Of a stretch of DNA of 64,000 nucleotides, positions 55,243-63,764 are shown piece by piece. The position numbers were made by a program, and so were the translations under genes. The notes under the pieces are model-generated. The model did no database searches. It saw nothing but the letters and a program-made list of their open reading frames with translations, and was not told the origin of the DNA. Positions within the stretch are counted from its first letter, which is position 1, and the number at the start of each line of letters is the position of its first letter. The DNA comes from Bacillus sp. V5-8f (lineage in GTDB: Bacteria > Bacillota > Bacilli > Bacillales > DSM-1321), in NCBI RefSeq assembly GCF_002863565.1, contig NZ_PGUW01000010.1:1-64000 (forward strand). Reading direction: 5' to 3'.

Positions 55243-55788
55243 ATGAAAGTAATCAGAAATGGAATATTGTCGCTTAAACACTCTGTTCTAACTATCGGTG
55301 CTTTTGATGGCATCCACCTTGGACACCAGTCACTAATAGCCAAAACTGTGAATCGTGCTCGTGAATTAGATGTGCCGTCTGTCGTCTATACATTTGATCC
55401 ACCGCCCCGAGTGTATTTCCAAAAGCAAATGTTGTTGACTACTGTTCAAGAAAAGCTGGTTTTCCTCCGAAAACTGGGGGTGGATTATACAGTCATAGCT
55501 AACTTTGACACTTACTTTCTTTCAAAAAGTGCAGCGGAATTTATTGAAGAGTTGAAGAGTTTGGCACCCGATGAGATATGGATAGGCCCAGACTTTCAGT
55601 TCGGGAAAGGCAAGACAGGTTCGATAAAAGATCTTTCAGAACAGTTTAACACCTATACATTTCCGGTTGTGAAGTGCTCCAGGGGGGAAATCATTTCCTC
55701 CACCCGCATTAGGAAATTGCTTGGAAATCAGCAACAACAGCTTGCACATGAGCTGCTCGGAAGAAACAGGTTACAGAAAATCCATTAG
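55243..55788 (+). CDS. Single-domain FAD synthetase (RibF N-domain-like)
   Basis: A 181-residue FMN adenylyltransferase. The nucleotidyl-transfer motif FDGIHLGHQ and the C-terminal ISSTRIRKLL signature are present. The riboflavin-kinase half of normal RibF (about 130 residues) is absent. It should make FAD from FMN. Placed right after the FAD-dependent phenol hydroxylase, it probably boosts FAD for that enzyme. GGAGG lies about nine bases before ATG 55243. A compact open frame continues downstream in another frame. Confidence 0.85.
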   Translation: MKVIRNGILSLKHSVLTIGAFDGIHLGHQSLIAKTVNRARELDVPSVVYTFDPPPRVYFQKQMLLTTVQEKLVFLRKLGVDYTVIANFDTYFLSKSAAEFIEELKSLAPDEIWIGPDFQFGKGKTGSIKDLSEQFNTYTFPVVKCSRGEIISSTRIRKLLGNQQQQLAHELLGRNRLQKIH

Positions 55789-55954
55789 GAACTTAAGGGA
55801 AATAAAAAATGGGGATTACATGTTTTCCATAGGCCCTGCGACATTAAGTGAGAGGGATAGCTACAAGTTACTCATTGGAAGTATCATTCAGTACCCTTTC
55901 AAAGATGAAGTATATGAAAAATGGAAATCCGTCATGAACGACTCTAAGCTGTAA
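55721..55954 (+). CDS. Unassigned open frame overlapping the FAD synthetase end
   Basis: A frame overlapping the last 68 bases of the FAD synthetase gene encodes a protein-like stretch (EIKNGDYMFSIGPATLSERD, then a K/E-rich end). No family is recognised and no clear ribosome-binding site is seen. It could be a frameshifted C-terminal extension of the synthetase or a small coupled gene. Confidence 0.3.
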   Translation: MEISNNSLHMSCSEETGYRKSIRNLREIKNGDYMFSIGPATLSERDSYKLLIGSIIQYPFKDEVYEKWKSVMNDSKL

Positions 55955-56153
55955 ACCGGTTAGCCGGTGATAACTATGCAGTAGTCGGACATGTATTTTC
56001 TCTAAAGAGACCGGTTTAGTGCGGAATAATACGCCGATGTGATACTCCCTTCTGGATTAATTCTCTAAATCATCTTGCCATAAGAAAACAATCTTTCTTT
56101 TCTTATGACAAGATCGATTAATAACAAAGAATTTAAGCCCTATTTTTAAACTA

Positions 56154-56960
56154 CTAATACTGCGCTGAGTTATAAGCAGCGCTAATAGTCCGGCTGATTT
56201 TTTCTGCAGTTTCAAATAAGAGTGGGAGAAATTCTTCTCGGACCGTGTTTTCACTAATACGACCGGCGTGGGCGGAACAGTTAATCGCAGCTATTACTTT
56301 TCCTTCTCCATTTTGGATTGGTACAGCGATGGAACGGAGTCCTTCTTCGAATTGCTGGTCAACACCGCCCCACCCATTTTCCTGAACGGTTGCTAACACC
56401 TTTTTTAATTGTTCTTTATCCGTGATGGTATTGTTTGTAAACCGTTTGAAGCTCACTTTGTTTAAATAATCTTCAAGTTCGGCCTTTGGTAAAAATGCCA
56501 GCAATACATGTCCCATTGATGTGGCATAGGCGGGAAGGCGGGATCCGACTTCGAGATTGATCGTCATAATCCTTTTTGTATGAACACGAGCGACATATAA
56601 AATATCGGTACCATCCAGAATCGAAATCGAGCAGGATTCACCCGTTTTTGCGACAAATTCCCTCATGATCGGTTGGGCGATGTTCCATATGTTTTTGGAG
56701 GAGATATATGCATAGCCCAACGTAAGGATGCGAGCTGTCAGTGAGAAACTGCCATTGTTTGATTCTACGAAGCCCAAGTATTCGAGGGTGAGCAGCATTC
56801 TTCTTGCAGTCGGTCTGCTAAGCCCGGTAATCTTAGCTGCGTCACTAATAGTGAGCGAAGGTGTTTCCTGGGAAAAAGCCTGAATCACTTTGAGTCCGCG
56901 GTCAAGGGATTGAATATAATCACCAGATTGTTCGAAATTGTCGGAGTTTTGTATTGACAA
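56154..56960 (-). CDS. IclR-family transcriptional regulator
   Basis: A 268-residue regulator. The N-terminal winged helix (YIQSLDRGLKVIQAF, TISDAAKITGLSRPTARRML) is followed by the IclR effector domain (VARVHTKRIMTINLEVGSRLPAYATSMGHVLLA, then GVDQQFEEGLRSIAVPIQ). This matches CatR/PcaR/PcaU-type regulators of beta-ketoadipate pathways. TTG 56960 is used, eight bases after GGAGG. It is divergent from the catechol dioxygenase gene, with a palindrome between them that also recurs before the next operon. The effector is perhaps muconate or beta-ketoadipate. Confidence 0.9.
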   Translation of the reverse strand: MSIQNSDNFEQSGDYIQSLDRGLKVIQAFSQETPSLTISDAAKITGLSRPTARRMLLTLEYLGFVESNNGSFSLTARILTLGYAYISSKNIWNIAQPIMREFVAKTGESCSISILDGTDILYVARVHTKRIMTINLEVGSRLPAYATSMGHVLLAFLPKAELEDYLNKVSFKRFTNNTITDKEQLKKVLATVQENGWGGVDQQFEEGLRSIAVPIQNGEGKVIAAINCSAHAGRISENTVREEFLPLLFETAEKISRTISAAYNSAQY

Positions 56961-57009
56961 AATTATAACCTCCCATGATAAAATAAAAATGTGTACGAAT
57001 AGTATAATA

Positions 57010-57028
57010 TTGTACGTATATCGTACAA
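57010..57028. promoter_or_regulatory. Palindromic operator 1 (7-5-7), probable IclR site
   Basis: TTGTACG (57010-57016), TATAT, CGTACAA (57022-57028) is a perfect inverted repeat. It lies 50 bases upstream of the iclR start and overlaps its promoter region. A TGTACG half-site sits at 56992-56997. Confidence 0.65.
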
Positions 57029-57094
57029 CTTCTTAGAGTCTTTTGCAAACACATAAACAGCATGGGGCCATAATCGCCAAACTATTCGTTAAAA

Positions 57095-57108
57095 TGTATG
57101 CGATTACA
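57095..57108 (+). promoter_or_regulatory. cre-like box upstream of catechol dioxygenase
   Basis: TGTATGCGATTACA matches 13 of 14 cre positions and is largely palindromic. It is 59 bases before the gene start. Confidence 0.55.
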
Positions 57109-57166
57109 TAACTTTATTGTGCCTCAGCAACTATTTTAAACTAGTAAAAAATAGGAGGAATTGATG

Positions 57167-57937
57167 ATGGTAGAAACTCAAGTAAAGAATCAGCGTGTGT
57201 TGGAAGTGTACGAAAGCTTTGTCAAACACTTGAAAAACTTTTTGGATGAACAGCAGCTTAACCATGAAGAGTACTCGAATTTCGTGAAATGGGCAGACCG
57301 TCTTGGTCGAAGCGGTGAAGTTCCCCTGTTTTTAGATGTGTTCGTTGAAACCCATGTACTTGAATCCAAGTACAAGGATGCGCCTGGAACTCAGCCATCA
57401 CTGCTTGGGCCATACTTTGTGGAAGGATCCCAGTTATTGGAACAAAAACCATTTGTCATTCCGCAGCGTCCGGATGAAGCGGGAGATAAGCTAATTTTTA
57501 GGGGCAATGTTACCTCAGTGGATGGAAAGCCATTAGCCAATACAAAGGTGGAATGGTGGCAGGATGATAATGACGGATTATATTCAAATTTCGACTCACC
57601 TGCACCTGCATTTAACCTTAGAGGCCATTTCTATACAGATGAGAATGGGGATTTTGAGGTCCATTCCATCGTTCCGATTCCTTATCAGATTCCGACGAAT
57701 GGGCCGACTGGCGAGTTCGTTCGTGCGGCAGGTTACCATGCGTACCGCCCGGCTCATATTCATATGATGTTTATCCAGGAAGGGTATGAAACACTGATTA
57801 CCCAAGTGTTCTTTGAAGGAGATCAGTGGCTGGAAACTGATGTAGCGAAGGGTGTCCGTTCTTCATTATTAACCAAGCTCCATCAAGTTGGTGACCACAA
57901 AGAAGCTTCACTGGATTTCGTCCTTCGCCCTTTATAA
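57167..57937 (+). CDS. catA: Catechol 1,2-dioxygenase (intradiol)
   Basis: A 256-residue non-haem Fe(III) dioxygenase that cleaves catechol to cis,cis-muconate. The iron ligands are Tyr139 (DGLYSNF), Tyr173 (VPIPYQIP), His197 and His199 (RPAHIHM), with the second Tyr-to-His spacing as in known CatA. An N-terminal helical linker domain (residues 8-75) is typical of catechol-type enzymes. Muconate cycloisomerase downstream supports catechol rather than hydroxyquinol. The start is ATG 57167 (eight bases after GGAGG); ATG 57164 is possible. Confidence 0.9.
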   Translation: MVETQVKNQRVLEVYESFVKHLKNFLDEQQLNHEEYSNFVKWADRLGRSGEVPLFLDVFVETHVLESKYKDAPGTQPSLLGPYFVEGSQLLEQKPFVIPQRPDEAGDKLIFRGNVTSVDGKPLANTKVEWWQDDNDGLYSNFDSPAPAFNLRGHFYTDENGDFEVHSIVPIPYQIPTNGPTGEFVRAAGYHAYRPAHIHMMFIQEGYETLITQVFFEGDQWLETDVAKGVRSSLLTKLHQVGDHKEASLDFVLRPL

Positions 57938-57952
57938 AAAATAATATACTAG

Positions 57953-57985
57953 GACCGTCGGGAAATATTCCGATGGTCTTTGTTT
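57953..57985 (+). terminator. Terminator after catA
   Basis: GACCGTCGG (57953-57961) with CCGATGGTC (57970-57978), one mismatched pair, then TTTGTTTT. It separates catA from the next operon. Confidence 0.7.
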
Positions 57986-58061
57986 TAAGCCACACATATC
58001 GTAGGAAATAACTTATTTTAATAGATTAATTTTTTTGTATTAGTGTACGCAAAAAGTAATA

Positions 58062-58080
58062 AGGTACGTTATGCGTACTT
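58062..58080. promoter_or_regulatory. Palindromic operator 2 (7-5-7), probable IclR site
   Basis: AGGTACG (58062-58068), TTATG, CGTACTT (58074-58080): six of seven pairs match. It has the same GTACG-N5-CGTAC core as operator 1 and lies 35 bases before the alpha/beta-hydrolase start. A TGTACG half-site sits at 58044-58049. Confidence 0.6.
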
Positions 58081-58114
58081 AGTTAGTAATTAATAAAGCG
58101 GGGTGTAATTGTAA

Positions 58115-58954
58115 ATGGAACTTTATAAGGTGAGAGTTAATGGTAATGATATTCAAATCGCTGATTATTACGGAACAAAAGGGACTATCATTGCTATCCA
58201 TGGATTAACAGGGACACATAGAAATATGCATTATTACGCGGAGAAGTTTAAAGGGCACTATCGTATTATTGCGGTCGACCTGCGAGGGAGAGGCAATAGT
58301 GCAGCAACAGATGAAGAGACTTCGATATTCAAACATGCTGAGGATATCATTGCTTTGATAAAGGAACTTCAAATTGAAAATCCGATTTTGTTGGGGCATT
58401 CCATGGGTGCTTTTATCTCCGCTATTGTTGCTAGTAAATTAGCTTCTGTTAAAGCAGTGATATTACTCGATGGTGCAGCCAAAATGTCTGATAACCAGCG
58501 GGCCATTGTCCAGCCTTCACTTGGACGTCTCAGCAAGGAATACGAATCCAGGGAGCACTACATGGCTGAGATTAAAAGTATTTATCACAATTTAGGCATT
58601 GCTTGGAATGAAACGCTCCAGCAAACAGTCGAATATGAGGTGGGACCTGTCGGTGGCCACTGGGAAAATAAATCTAATGAGGAAAGAATACTTGCAGATT
58701 TTAACAGCTTTTATACATACGATCCTCAAGAAGTCAGCTCACGGATTGAATGTCCTGTTCTGCTTGTTTATGCCAAAGCAAATATCGGGGCAATGCCGCC
58801 TCTGTTTAATTTAAGTGATTATGAAGAAACACAGGAATATACAAAGCATCTGAAAACCGTTGTGTCAGACTGCAATCATTACACCATGGTATTCGAGAAT
58901 AGAGACGACATTAATCAATATATCGAAACGTTTTTAAGTGAAATTGAAAATTAA
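58115..58954 (+). CDS. Alpha/beta hydrolase, candidate 3-oxoadipate enol-lactonase
   Basis: A 279-residue alpha/beta-fold hydrolase. The nucleophile Ser96 is in GHSMGA, the oxyanion region is IAIHGLTG, and the catalytic His is in CNHYTMVFE. The sequence alone could be a lactonase, esterase or C-C hydrolase. Its position in a beta-ketoadipate operon makes it the best PcaD candidate (enol-lactone to beta-ketoadipate). GGGGTG lies about ten bases before ATG 58115. It is the first gene of the operon behind operator 2. Confidence 0.75.
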   Translation: MELYKVRVNGNDIQIADYYGTKGTIIAIHGLTGTHRNMHYYAEKFKGHYRIIAVDLRGRGNSAATDEETSIFKHAEDIIALIKELQIENPILLGHSMGAFISAIVASKLASVKAVILLDGAAKMSDNQRAIVQPSLGRLSKEYESREHYMAEIKSIYHNLGIAWNETLQQTVEYEVGPVGGHWENKSNEERILADFNSFYTYDPQEVSSRIECPVLLVYAKANIGAMPPLFNLSDYEETQEYTKHLKTVVSDCNHYTMVFENRDDINQYIETFLSEIEN

Positions 58955-58987
58955 TAGAGTTACAAATGCAGACAACAAGAAAGGTGG

Positions 58988-59719
58988 ATGATTGAAGTGA
59001 GTAAGGGATTGGCTTATTTTAAAGAAGTTTATGATGAAGTGCCAGGCTGGGTACAGAAAATGCATGATTATAGTCCAGGCGTATTGGATCATTATACGGG
59101 AATTCGCAGTGAAATCATGCAGGACGGTACTCTCTCCAGAAAAGAAAAAGACGTCCTCATTGCCGTGATGAACGCTGCGAGACTCTATCCACGCAGCATG
59201 CTCTACCATACCAAGGGGGCCATTGATTTTGGCTCAACGATTCCAGAGCTCGCTGAGTATTTTCTGATTTCCTATTTGTACGGGGGAATCTCTTCCCTTA
59301 AAGTATCGCTTCAGGCCCTTTCATATGCCCTTGAACTTAAAGGGACGGCCGTACAGCAACCCGCGACGGAGCCACAGACAATCAATGAGGTGCTGAACAT
59401 CATGATCGATTGGATGGGCGATGAAGATAGCAGCTTTGTGAAGGACGCTTTGGAAGTGATCCAGACAAATGATCCTGCCAAGATTGAAAAAAAGCTCCTT
59501 TCTGACGGCAACGTATCAACGAGATTGAAACACCTTAGCATGGTGGGCAACTATATAGCACAGCTAAGAGGGGAAGAAGCGGTTGAATGGATTGAAAAGG
59601 CGAGGCAGGCTGGAGCAACAGAAGCAGATTTGGCAGACATTGGCTATATCTGCATTTTAACAGCAGGAATTCCTTCTTGGTTTGAGCTAAGTGACTCATT
59701 AAAACAGGCTGGGCAATAA
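58988..59719 (+). CDS. Carboxymuconolactone decarboxylase-like protein, CatC-replacement candidate
   Basis: A protein of about 240 residues, all-helical, apparently with two CMD/AhpD-type halves (about 25-115 and 130-235). The CMD motif region reads MLYHTKGAIDFGSTIPELAE; the AhpD CxxC cysteines are absent, so it is not a peroxidase. No protocatechuate branch exists here that would need PcaC. Because no muconolactone isomerase gene is visible, it may carry out that isomerisation (inference). ATG 58988 abuts GGTGG; GTG 58997 gives better spacing. Confidence 0.7.
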   Translation: MIEVSKGLAYFKEVYDEVPGWVQKMHDYSPGVLDHYTGIRSEIMQDGTLSRKEKDVLIAVMNAARLYPRSMLYHTKGAIDFGSTIPELAEYFLISYLYGGISSLKVSLQALSYALELKGTAVQQPATEPQTINEVLNIMIDWMGDEDSSFVKDALEVIQTNDPAKIEKKLLSDGNVSTRLKHLSMVGNYIAQLRGEEAVEWIEKARQAGATEADLADIGYICILTAGIPSWFELSDSLKQAGQ

Positions 59720-59740
59720 TCTTCGAATGGAGGGAAAGGT

Positions 59741-60427
59741 ATGTCCAAAATTAAACAACAAGTGGAAGATGCGTTATTATGCGTGAAATCAGGCCAAACC
59801 ATCTTAGTTGGGGGCTTTGGCCTGATTGGCGCCCCGCTAACACTGATTGACGGCCTTACCAAAAAGGATGTTAAGGAACTTACCATTGTTAGCAATAATC
59901 TGGGTGAATCAGGTAAGGGACTAGGAATCCTGTTGAATCAAAATAAAATCAAAAAAGGGATCGGTTCCTATTTTACAAGCAATCGGGATGTTGGCGATAA
60001 ATATCAAAAAGGTGAAATTGAGCTTGAATTACTCCCGCAAGGAACCTTGGCAGAATCACTTCGGGCAGGCGGCGCTGGACTGGGTGGTTATTACACCACT
60101 ACTGGAGTGGGAACCAATCTGGCAAATGGAAAGGAAGAACGTGAGATAGATGGTGTGACCTATTTATTTGAAAAAGCAATCCGTGGGGATGTCGCGTTGA
60201 TCCGTGCCCATAAAGCCGACCGGTTGGGGAATCTCGTTTACTATAAAACAGCACGCAATTTCAATCCGCTTATGGCAACGGCCGCAAAAACGGTTATAGT
60301 CGAGGTTGATGAAATTGTAGAACCAGGTCAGCTCGACCCTGAAGAAATTGTCACTCCGCATCTTTATATCGATTCCATCATTTTGGCTCAGCAAATCCTT
60401 ACAAAGGAAGGAGTGGTAGCGAGATGA
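59741..60427 (+). CDS. pcaI: 3-oxoacid (3-oxoadipate) CoA-transferase subunit A
   Basis: A 228-residue alpha subunit of a family I CoA-transferase, transferring CoA from succinyl-CoA to 3-oxoadipate. It has the N-terminal glycine loop TILVGGFGLIGAPLTLID, ELTIVSNNLGE and the GAGLGGYYTTTGVGT loop. GGAGGG precedes ATG 59741. It overlaps subunit B by ATGA at 60424-60427. Relatives use acetoacetate; the operon argues for oxoadipate. Confidence 0.88.
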   Translation: MSKIKQQVEDALLCVKSGQTILVGGFGLIGAPLTLIDGLTKKDVKELTIVSNNLGESGKGLGILLNQNKIKKGIGSYFTSNRDVGDKYQKGEIELELLPQGTLAESLRAGGAGLGGYYTTTGVGTNLANGKEEREIDGVTYLFEKAIRGDVALIRAHKADRLGNLVYYKTARNFNPLMATAAKTVIVEVDEIVEPGQLDPEEIVTPHLYIDSIILAQQILTKEGVVAR

Positions 60428-61065
60428 GTACACAATTAAGCAAACAGGAATTACAGCATCTTATTGCTAAGCGCGTTGCCAAGGAGCTTAAGGGGCCTTG
60501 TACCGTTAATTTGGGAATTGGAATTCCGACCCTTGTCGCTGAATATCTGGATGATGACCAGGTCTACCTTCACACAGAGAACGGACTGCTTGGTGTCATG
60601 GATGTTGAAGAGGATAAAATTGACCCTAATCTCGTAAATGCCGGAAAGTTGCCCGTAGGCGAAGCAATCGGTGCATCATTTTTCAATAGTGCGGATTCGT
60701 TTGCGATGATTCGCGGAGGGCATGTGGACGTTGCCATATTGGGAGCCCTTCAGGTAGATGAAAGGGGGATTATTGCAAATTGGGCCGTTCCAGGAAAGAA
60801 CATCATGGGTGTCGGCGGAGCGATGGATTTACTAGTGGGGGCCCAAAAGGTGATAGTGACTATGAATCATACTTCGAAGGACGGTCAAAGCAAGATTTTA
60901 AAAGAATGTACCTATCCGATCACTTCAACCCGATCCGTCGATATGATCATGACCGAATTAGCTGTATTCAAAGTTGAGGATCACCAACTAAAGCTAATTG
61001 AACTTATGCCAGGGGCCAGCATTGAAGAGGTACGGGAGAAAACAGAGGCCAATTTTATCGAGTAG
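60424..61065 (+). CDS. pcaJ: 3-oxoacid (3-oxoadipate) CoA-transferase subunit B
   Basis: A 213-residue beta subunit. The catalytic glutamate that forms the CoA thioester is in HTENGLLGV, and [16 protein letters not shown] and [14 protein letters not shown] are family segments. GGAGTGG is close before ATG 60424, which overlaps subunit A. Together they commit 3-oxoadipate to thiolysis. Confidence 0.9.
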   Translation: MSTQLSKQELQHLIAKRVAKELKGPCTVNLGIGIPTLVAEYLDDDQVYLHTENGLLGVMDVEEDKIDPNLVNAGKLPVGEAIGASFFNSADSFAMIRGGHVDVAILGALQVDERGIIANWAVPGKNIMGVGGAMDLLVGAQKVIVTMNHTSKDGQSKILKECTYPITSTRSVDMIMTELAVFKVEDHQLKLIELMPGASIEEVREKTEANFIE

Positions 61066-61078
61066 GGAGCAGTTGATA

Positions 61079-62191
61079 ATGAAAATCCATTCAGTTGATG
61101 TTTTTATAGTAGATTTGCCAACAGTCCGTCCGCACCAGCTTGCCATGCATACCATTGTTACACAAACAATTGTTGTCGCCCGCTTAAAGGATGAAGAGGG
61201 GCGTGAAGGCTGGTCCGAGGTAGCAACGATTGGGGGGGCTTCCTATGGGGAATCGACTCCGGAAGCGATAAAAGTAAATATCGACAGGTACATTACTCCC
61301 CTTGTGATAGGCAAGGATCCGGTTCACTTTGACAAAATCATGTACGAGGTTGGAAAACATGTAAGAGGTAATCATTTTGCCAAAGCATTAATCGAAGCGT
61401 CCATTATTGACTTGGCAGCGAGGGCCAAAGAGGTTCCAGCGTATGAATTGTTTGGCGGGAAAATTCACTCCTCCTTGCCAGTCGCGTGGACTCTGGCAAG
61501 TGGAGATACAGAAAAGGACATTGAAGAAGCAAAAGAATTACTTCAGCAGAGGCGCCATAACATTTTCAAGTTGAAGATTGGAAAAGGTGACCCTAATAAA
61601 AATGTTGAACATGTTTTAAAGATTAAAAGTGCCGTTGGAAACGAGGCAAGGATTACGGTAGATGTGAATCAGGCATGGGATGAGGATACGTCAAATTACA
61701 GCATTGCTGCCTTACAGGATGGCGGAATCTCGATGGTAGAACAGCCTCTGCCGACATGGAACCATGAAGGAATGGCACGCCTGACGAGCCGCTTTCGAGT
61801 TCCCATTATGGCAGATGAAGCCGCGAATACAGTTCAGGATGTTTTCCAAATTGCCAAACACCGGGCTGGAAATTCCATTGCATTGAAGGTATGCAAAGCG
61901 GGCGGACTGACGCAGACAAAAAAAGTAGCTGCCATTGCTGAAGGCTCAGGGCTTGGATTGTATGGAGGCACAATGATTGAATCAAGCCTTGGGACAGCAA
62001 TTTGCGCCCAGCTTTATTCCACACTTCCAGAGCTGAAATTTGGAACAGAGTTATTCGGACCGCTGCTTTTTAAAGACAACCTGACATTGAATAACATTAC
62101 ATACGAGAACTTCGAGATCGTCATCCCGGATGGTCCTGGATTCGGTATGGAAATCGATAAAGAAAAACTAAAGCACTATACAAGGGAATAA
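61079..62191 (+). CDS. catB: Muconate cycloisomerase
   Basis: A 370-residue enolase-superfamily enzyme lactonising cis,cis-muconate to muconolactone. The active site aligns with the Pseudomonas enzyme at a constant -3 offset: Lys164 and Lys166 (FKLKIG), metal ligands Asp195 (VDVNQAW), Glu221 (VEQPLP) and Asp246 (ADEAAN), and Lys270 (ALKVCKAGG). ATG 61079 follows GGGAG by about nine bases; an upstream in-frame ATG lies inside the CoA-transferase gene. It sits between pcaJ-like and thiolase genes. Confidence 0.92.
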   Translation: MKIHSVDVFIVDLPTVRPHQLAMHTIVTQTIVVARLKDEEGREGWSEVATIGGASYGESTPEAIKVNIDRYITPLVIGKDPVHFDKIMYEVGKHVRGNHFAKALIEASIIDLAARAKEVPAYELFGGKIHSSLPVAWTLASGDTEKDIEEAKELLQQRRHNIFKLKIGKGDPNKNVEHVLKIKSAVGNEARITVDVNQAWDEDTSNYSIAALQDGGISMVEQPLPTWNHEGMARLTSRFRVPIMADEAANTVQDVFQIAKHRAGNSIALKVCKAGGLTQTKKVAAIAEGSGLGLYGGTMIESSLGTAICAQLYSTLPELKFGTELFGPLLFKDNLTLNNITYENFEIVIPDGPGFGMEIDKEKLKHYTRE

Positions 62192-62215
62192 TGTTTGGAT
62201 AAGGGAGAGATAAAA

Positions 62216-63409
62216 GTGAAAAACGTGGTAATTGTCGATTCCGTTCGTACAGCAATTGGCAAGCTTGGCGGCAGCCTGGGAAATGAAACAGCAGATTATC
62301 TCGGATCCCATGTCATCGGTGAATTGCTTAAACGTACTGGATTAAACGCAAATGAAGTGGAAGAAGTGATTTTGGGCCAGGCAAAACAAAGCGCTGATGC
62401 GTCTAACTTAGCGAGGGTTTCCATGCTCCGTGCGGGCATACCGGAAACCGTTCCCGGCTATACCATTCACAGGCAATGCGGCTCAGGCGTTCAGGCAGTT
62501 AATTCTGCCGCCCAGCAAATTCAAGCTGGCATTTCCGATATCATTATTGCTGGGGGAGCGGAATCTATGAGCACCGCTCCATATTACGTAAATGCTGTGC
62601 GCTTCGGAACGAAATCGGGAGATGTGTCTTTGAAGGATCCGAATACGGCCAGCCAGCCAGGTTCCCAGCCGAGAGAAATCTATGGGGATTTAAATATGGG
62701 AACCACGGCAGAAAACGTGGCAGAAAAATATAAGATTTCGCGTGAGGAACAGGATGAATTTGCCTTAAGAAGCCAGGAAAAAGCCAAAGCTGCCATATCC
62801 AAGGGTTACTTTGAAAAAGAAATCACAGCGTATACATTAAAGTCCAGAAAAGGGAATGTTGAATTCCAAGTTGATGAACATCCACGCGAAACAAACATGG
62901 AGAAATTATCAGCATTAAGACCAGTGTTTAAACAAGGAGGAACGGTGACCGCCGGGAATGCGAGCGGAAGAAATGACGGCGCTTCCGCCTTGCTGGTCAT
63001 GTCGGAAGATGAAGCATTAAAACGAGGATACAAACCAAAAGCACGCATCCTTGCCCAGGCTGCAGCCGGCTGTTCACCTGAGTTAATGGGAATGGGGCCG
63101 GTTTATGCGACTTTGAAGGCATTAAAACAAACGAATTTAAAGATAAATGATCTGGATGTTGTCGAATTGAATGAAGCATTTGCTTCACAAGCAATTGCTT
63201 GTATCAATGAACTAAACCTGGATATAAATAAGGTGAATCCTAACGGTGGAGCCATTGCTATGGGACATCCTATTGGTGCAACAGGTGCCATCCTTTTTAC
63301 AAAACTGGTACATGAGCTTGAAAGGACCGGAAAAAAATACGGGCTTGTTACGTTATGCATCGCAGGTGGAATGGGGATAGCGACCATTATTGAAAATATC
63401 CAAGTATAA
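62216..63409 (+). CDS. pcaF: Thiolase (3-oxoadipyl-CoA / acetyl-CoA acetyltransferase)
   Basis: A 397-residue thiolase. The acyl-accepting Cys88 (HRQCGSG), His351 (GHPIGATGA) and Cys381 (LCIAGGMG) are present. It would split 3-oxoadipyl-CoA into acetyl-CoA and succinyl-CoA; general acetoacetyl-CoA thiolase activity cannot be excluded. GTG 62216 follows AAGGGAGA by about seven bases and gives the usual KNVVIVDSVRTAIG start; TTG 62195 is less likely. It is the last gene of the operon. Confidence 0.88.
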   Translation: MKNVVIVDSVRTAIGKLGGSLGNETADYLGSHVIGELLKRTGLNANEVEEVILGQAKQSADASNLARVSMLRAGIPETVPGYTIHRQCGSGVQAVNSAAQQIQAGISDIIIAGGAESMSTAPYYVNAVRFGTKSGDVSLKDPNTASQPGSQPREIYGDLNMGTTAENVAEKYKISREEQDEFALRSQEKAKAAISKGYFEKEITAYTLKSRKGNVEFQVDEHPRETNMEKLSALRPVFKQGGTVTAGNASGRNDGASALLVMSEDEALKRGYKPKARILAQAAAGCSPELMGMGPVYATLKALKQTNLKINDLDVVELNEAFASQAIACINELNLDINKVNPNGGAIAMGHPIGATGAILFTKLVHELERTGKKYGLVTLCIAGGMGIATIIENIQV

Positions 63410-63435
63410 TATAGATGTATCTACATAAAACGCAG

Positions 63436-63466
63436 AGCAGAAGATTACTTCTGCTTTTTGTTTTTT
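63436..63466 (+). terminator. Terminator of the beta-ketoadipate operon
   Basis: AGCAGAAG (63436-63443) with CTTCTGCT (63448-63455) and TTTTGTTTTTT. The following gap to 63764 shows no gene. Confidence 0.8.
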
Positions 63467-63764
63467 AATTTCAGGCTGCATACTTGCTGAAGCCAGCATA
63501 AGACGGGTCCATAAATCCCAAAGTTACATAGGAAATATACGGTCTTGGAAGCAAGATTAAATTCTTAAAAAATATTTTCATAAACTTTTGAAATCATAAT
63601 TGAAATACCTGCCATTTTTTTCTATACTAAAAATGCAAATGGAATTGTAGGAATATTATATAAATAAACAATAATCCTACTCAAAAGTATTAAAGTTTGA
63701 TATTTCAACCATTCCTTTGTTATAATAAAGTGTTTTTAACATATCGAGGAGGAACATTATTTTA

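Noticed and set aside
57167-57937. Hydroxyquinol 1,2-dioxygenase
   Set aside because: No maleylacetate reductase is present, whereas muconate cycloisomerase with a complete active site lies in the linked operon.
58988-59719. AhpD-like peroxidase
   Set aside because: The CxxC cysteines needed for alkylhydroperoxidase activity are absent from the CMD motif region.
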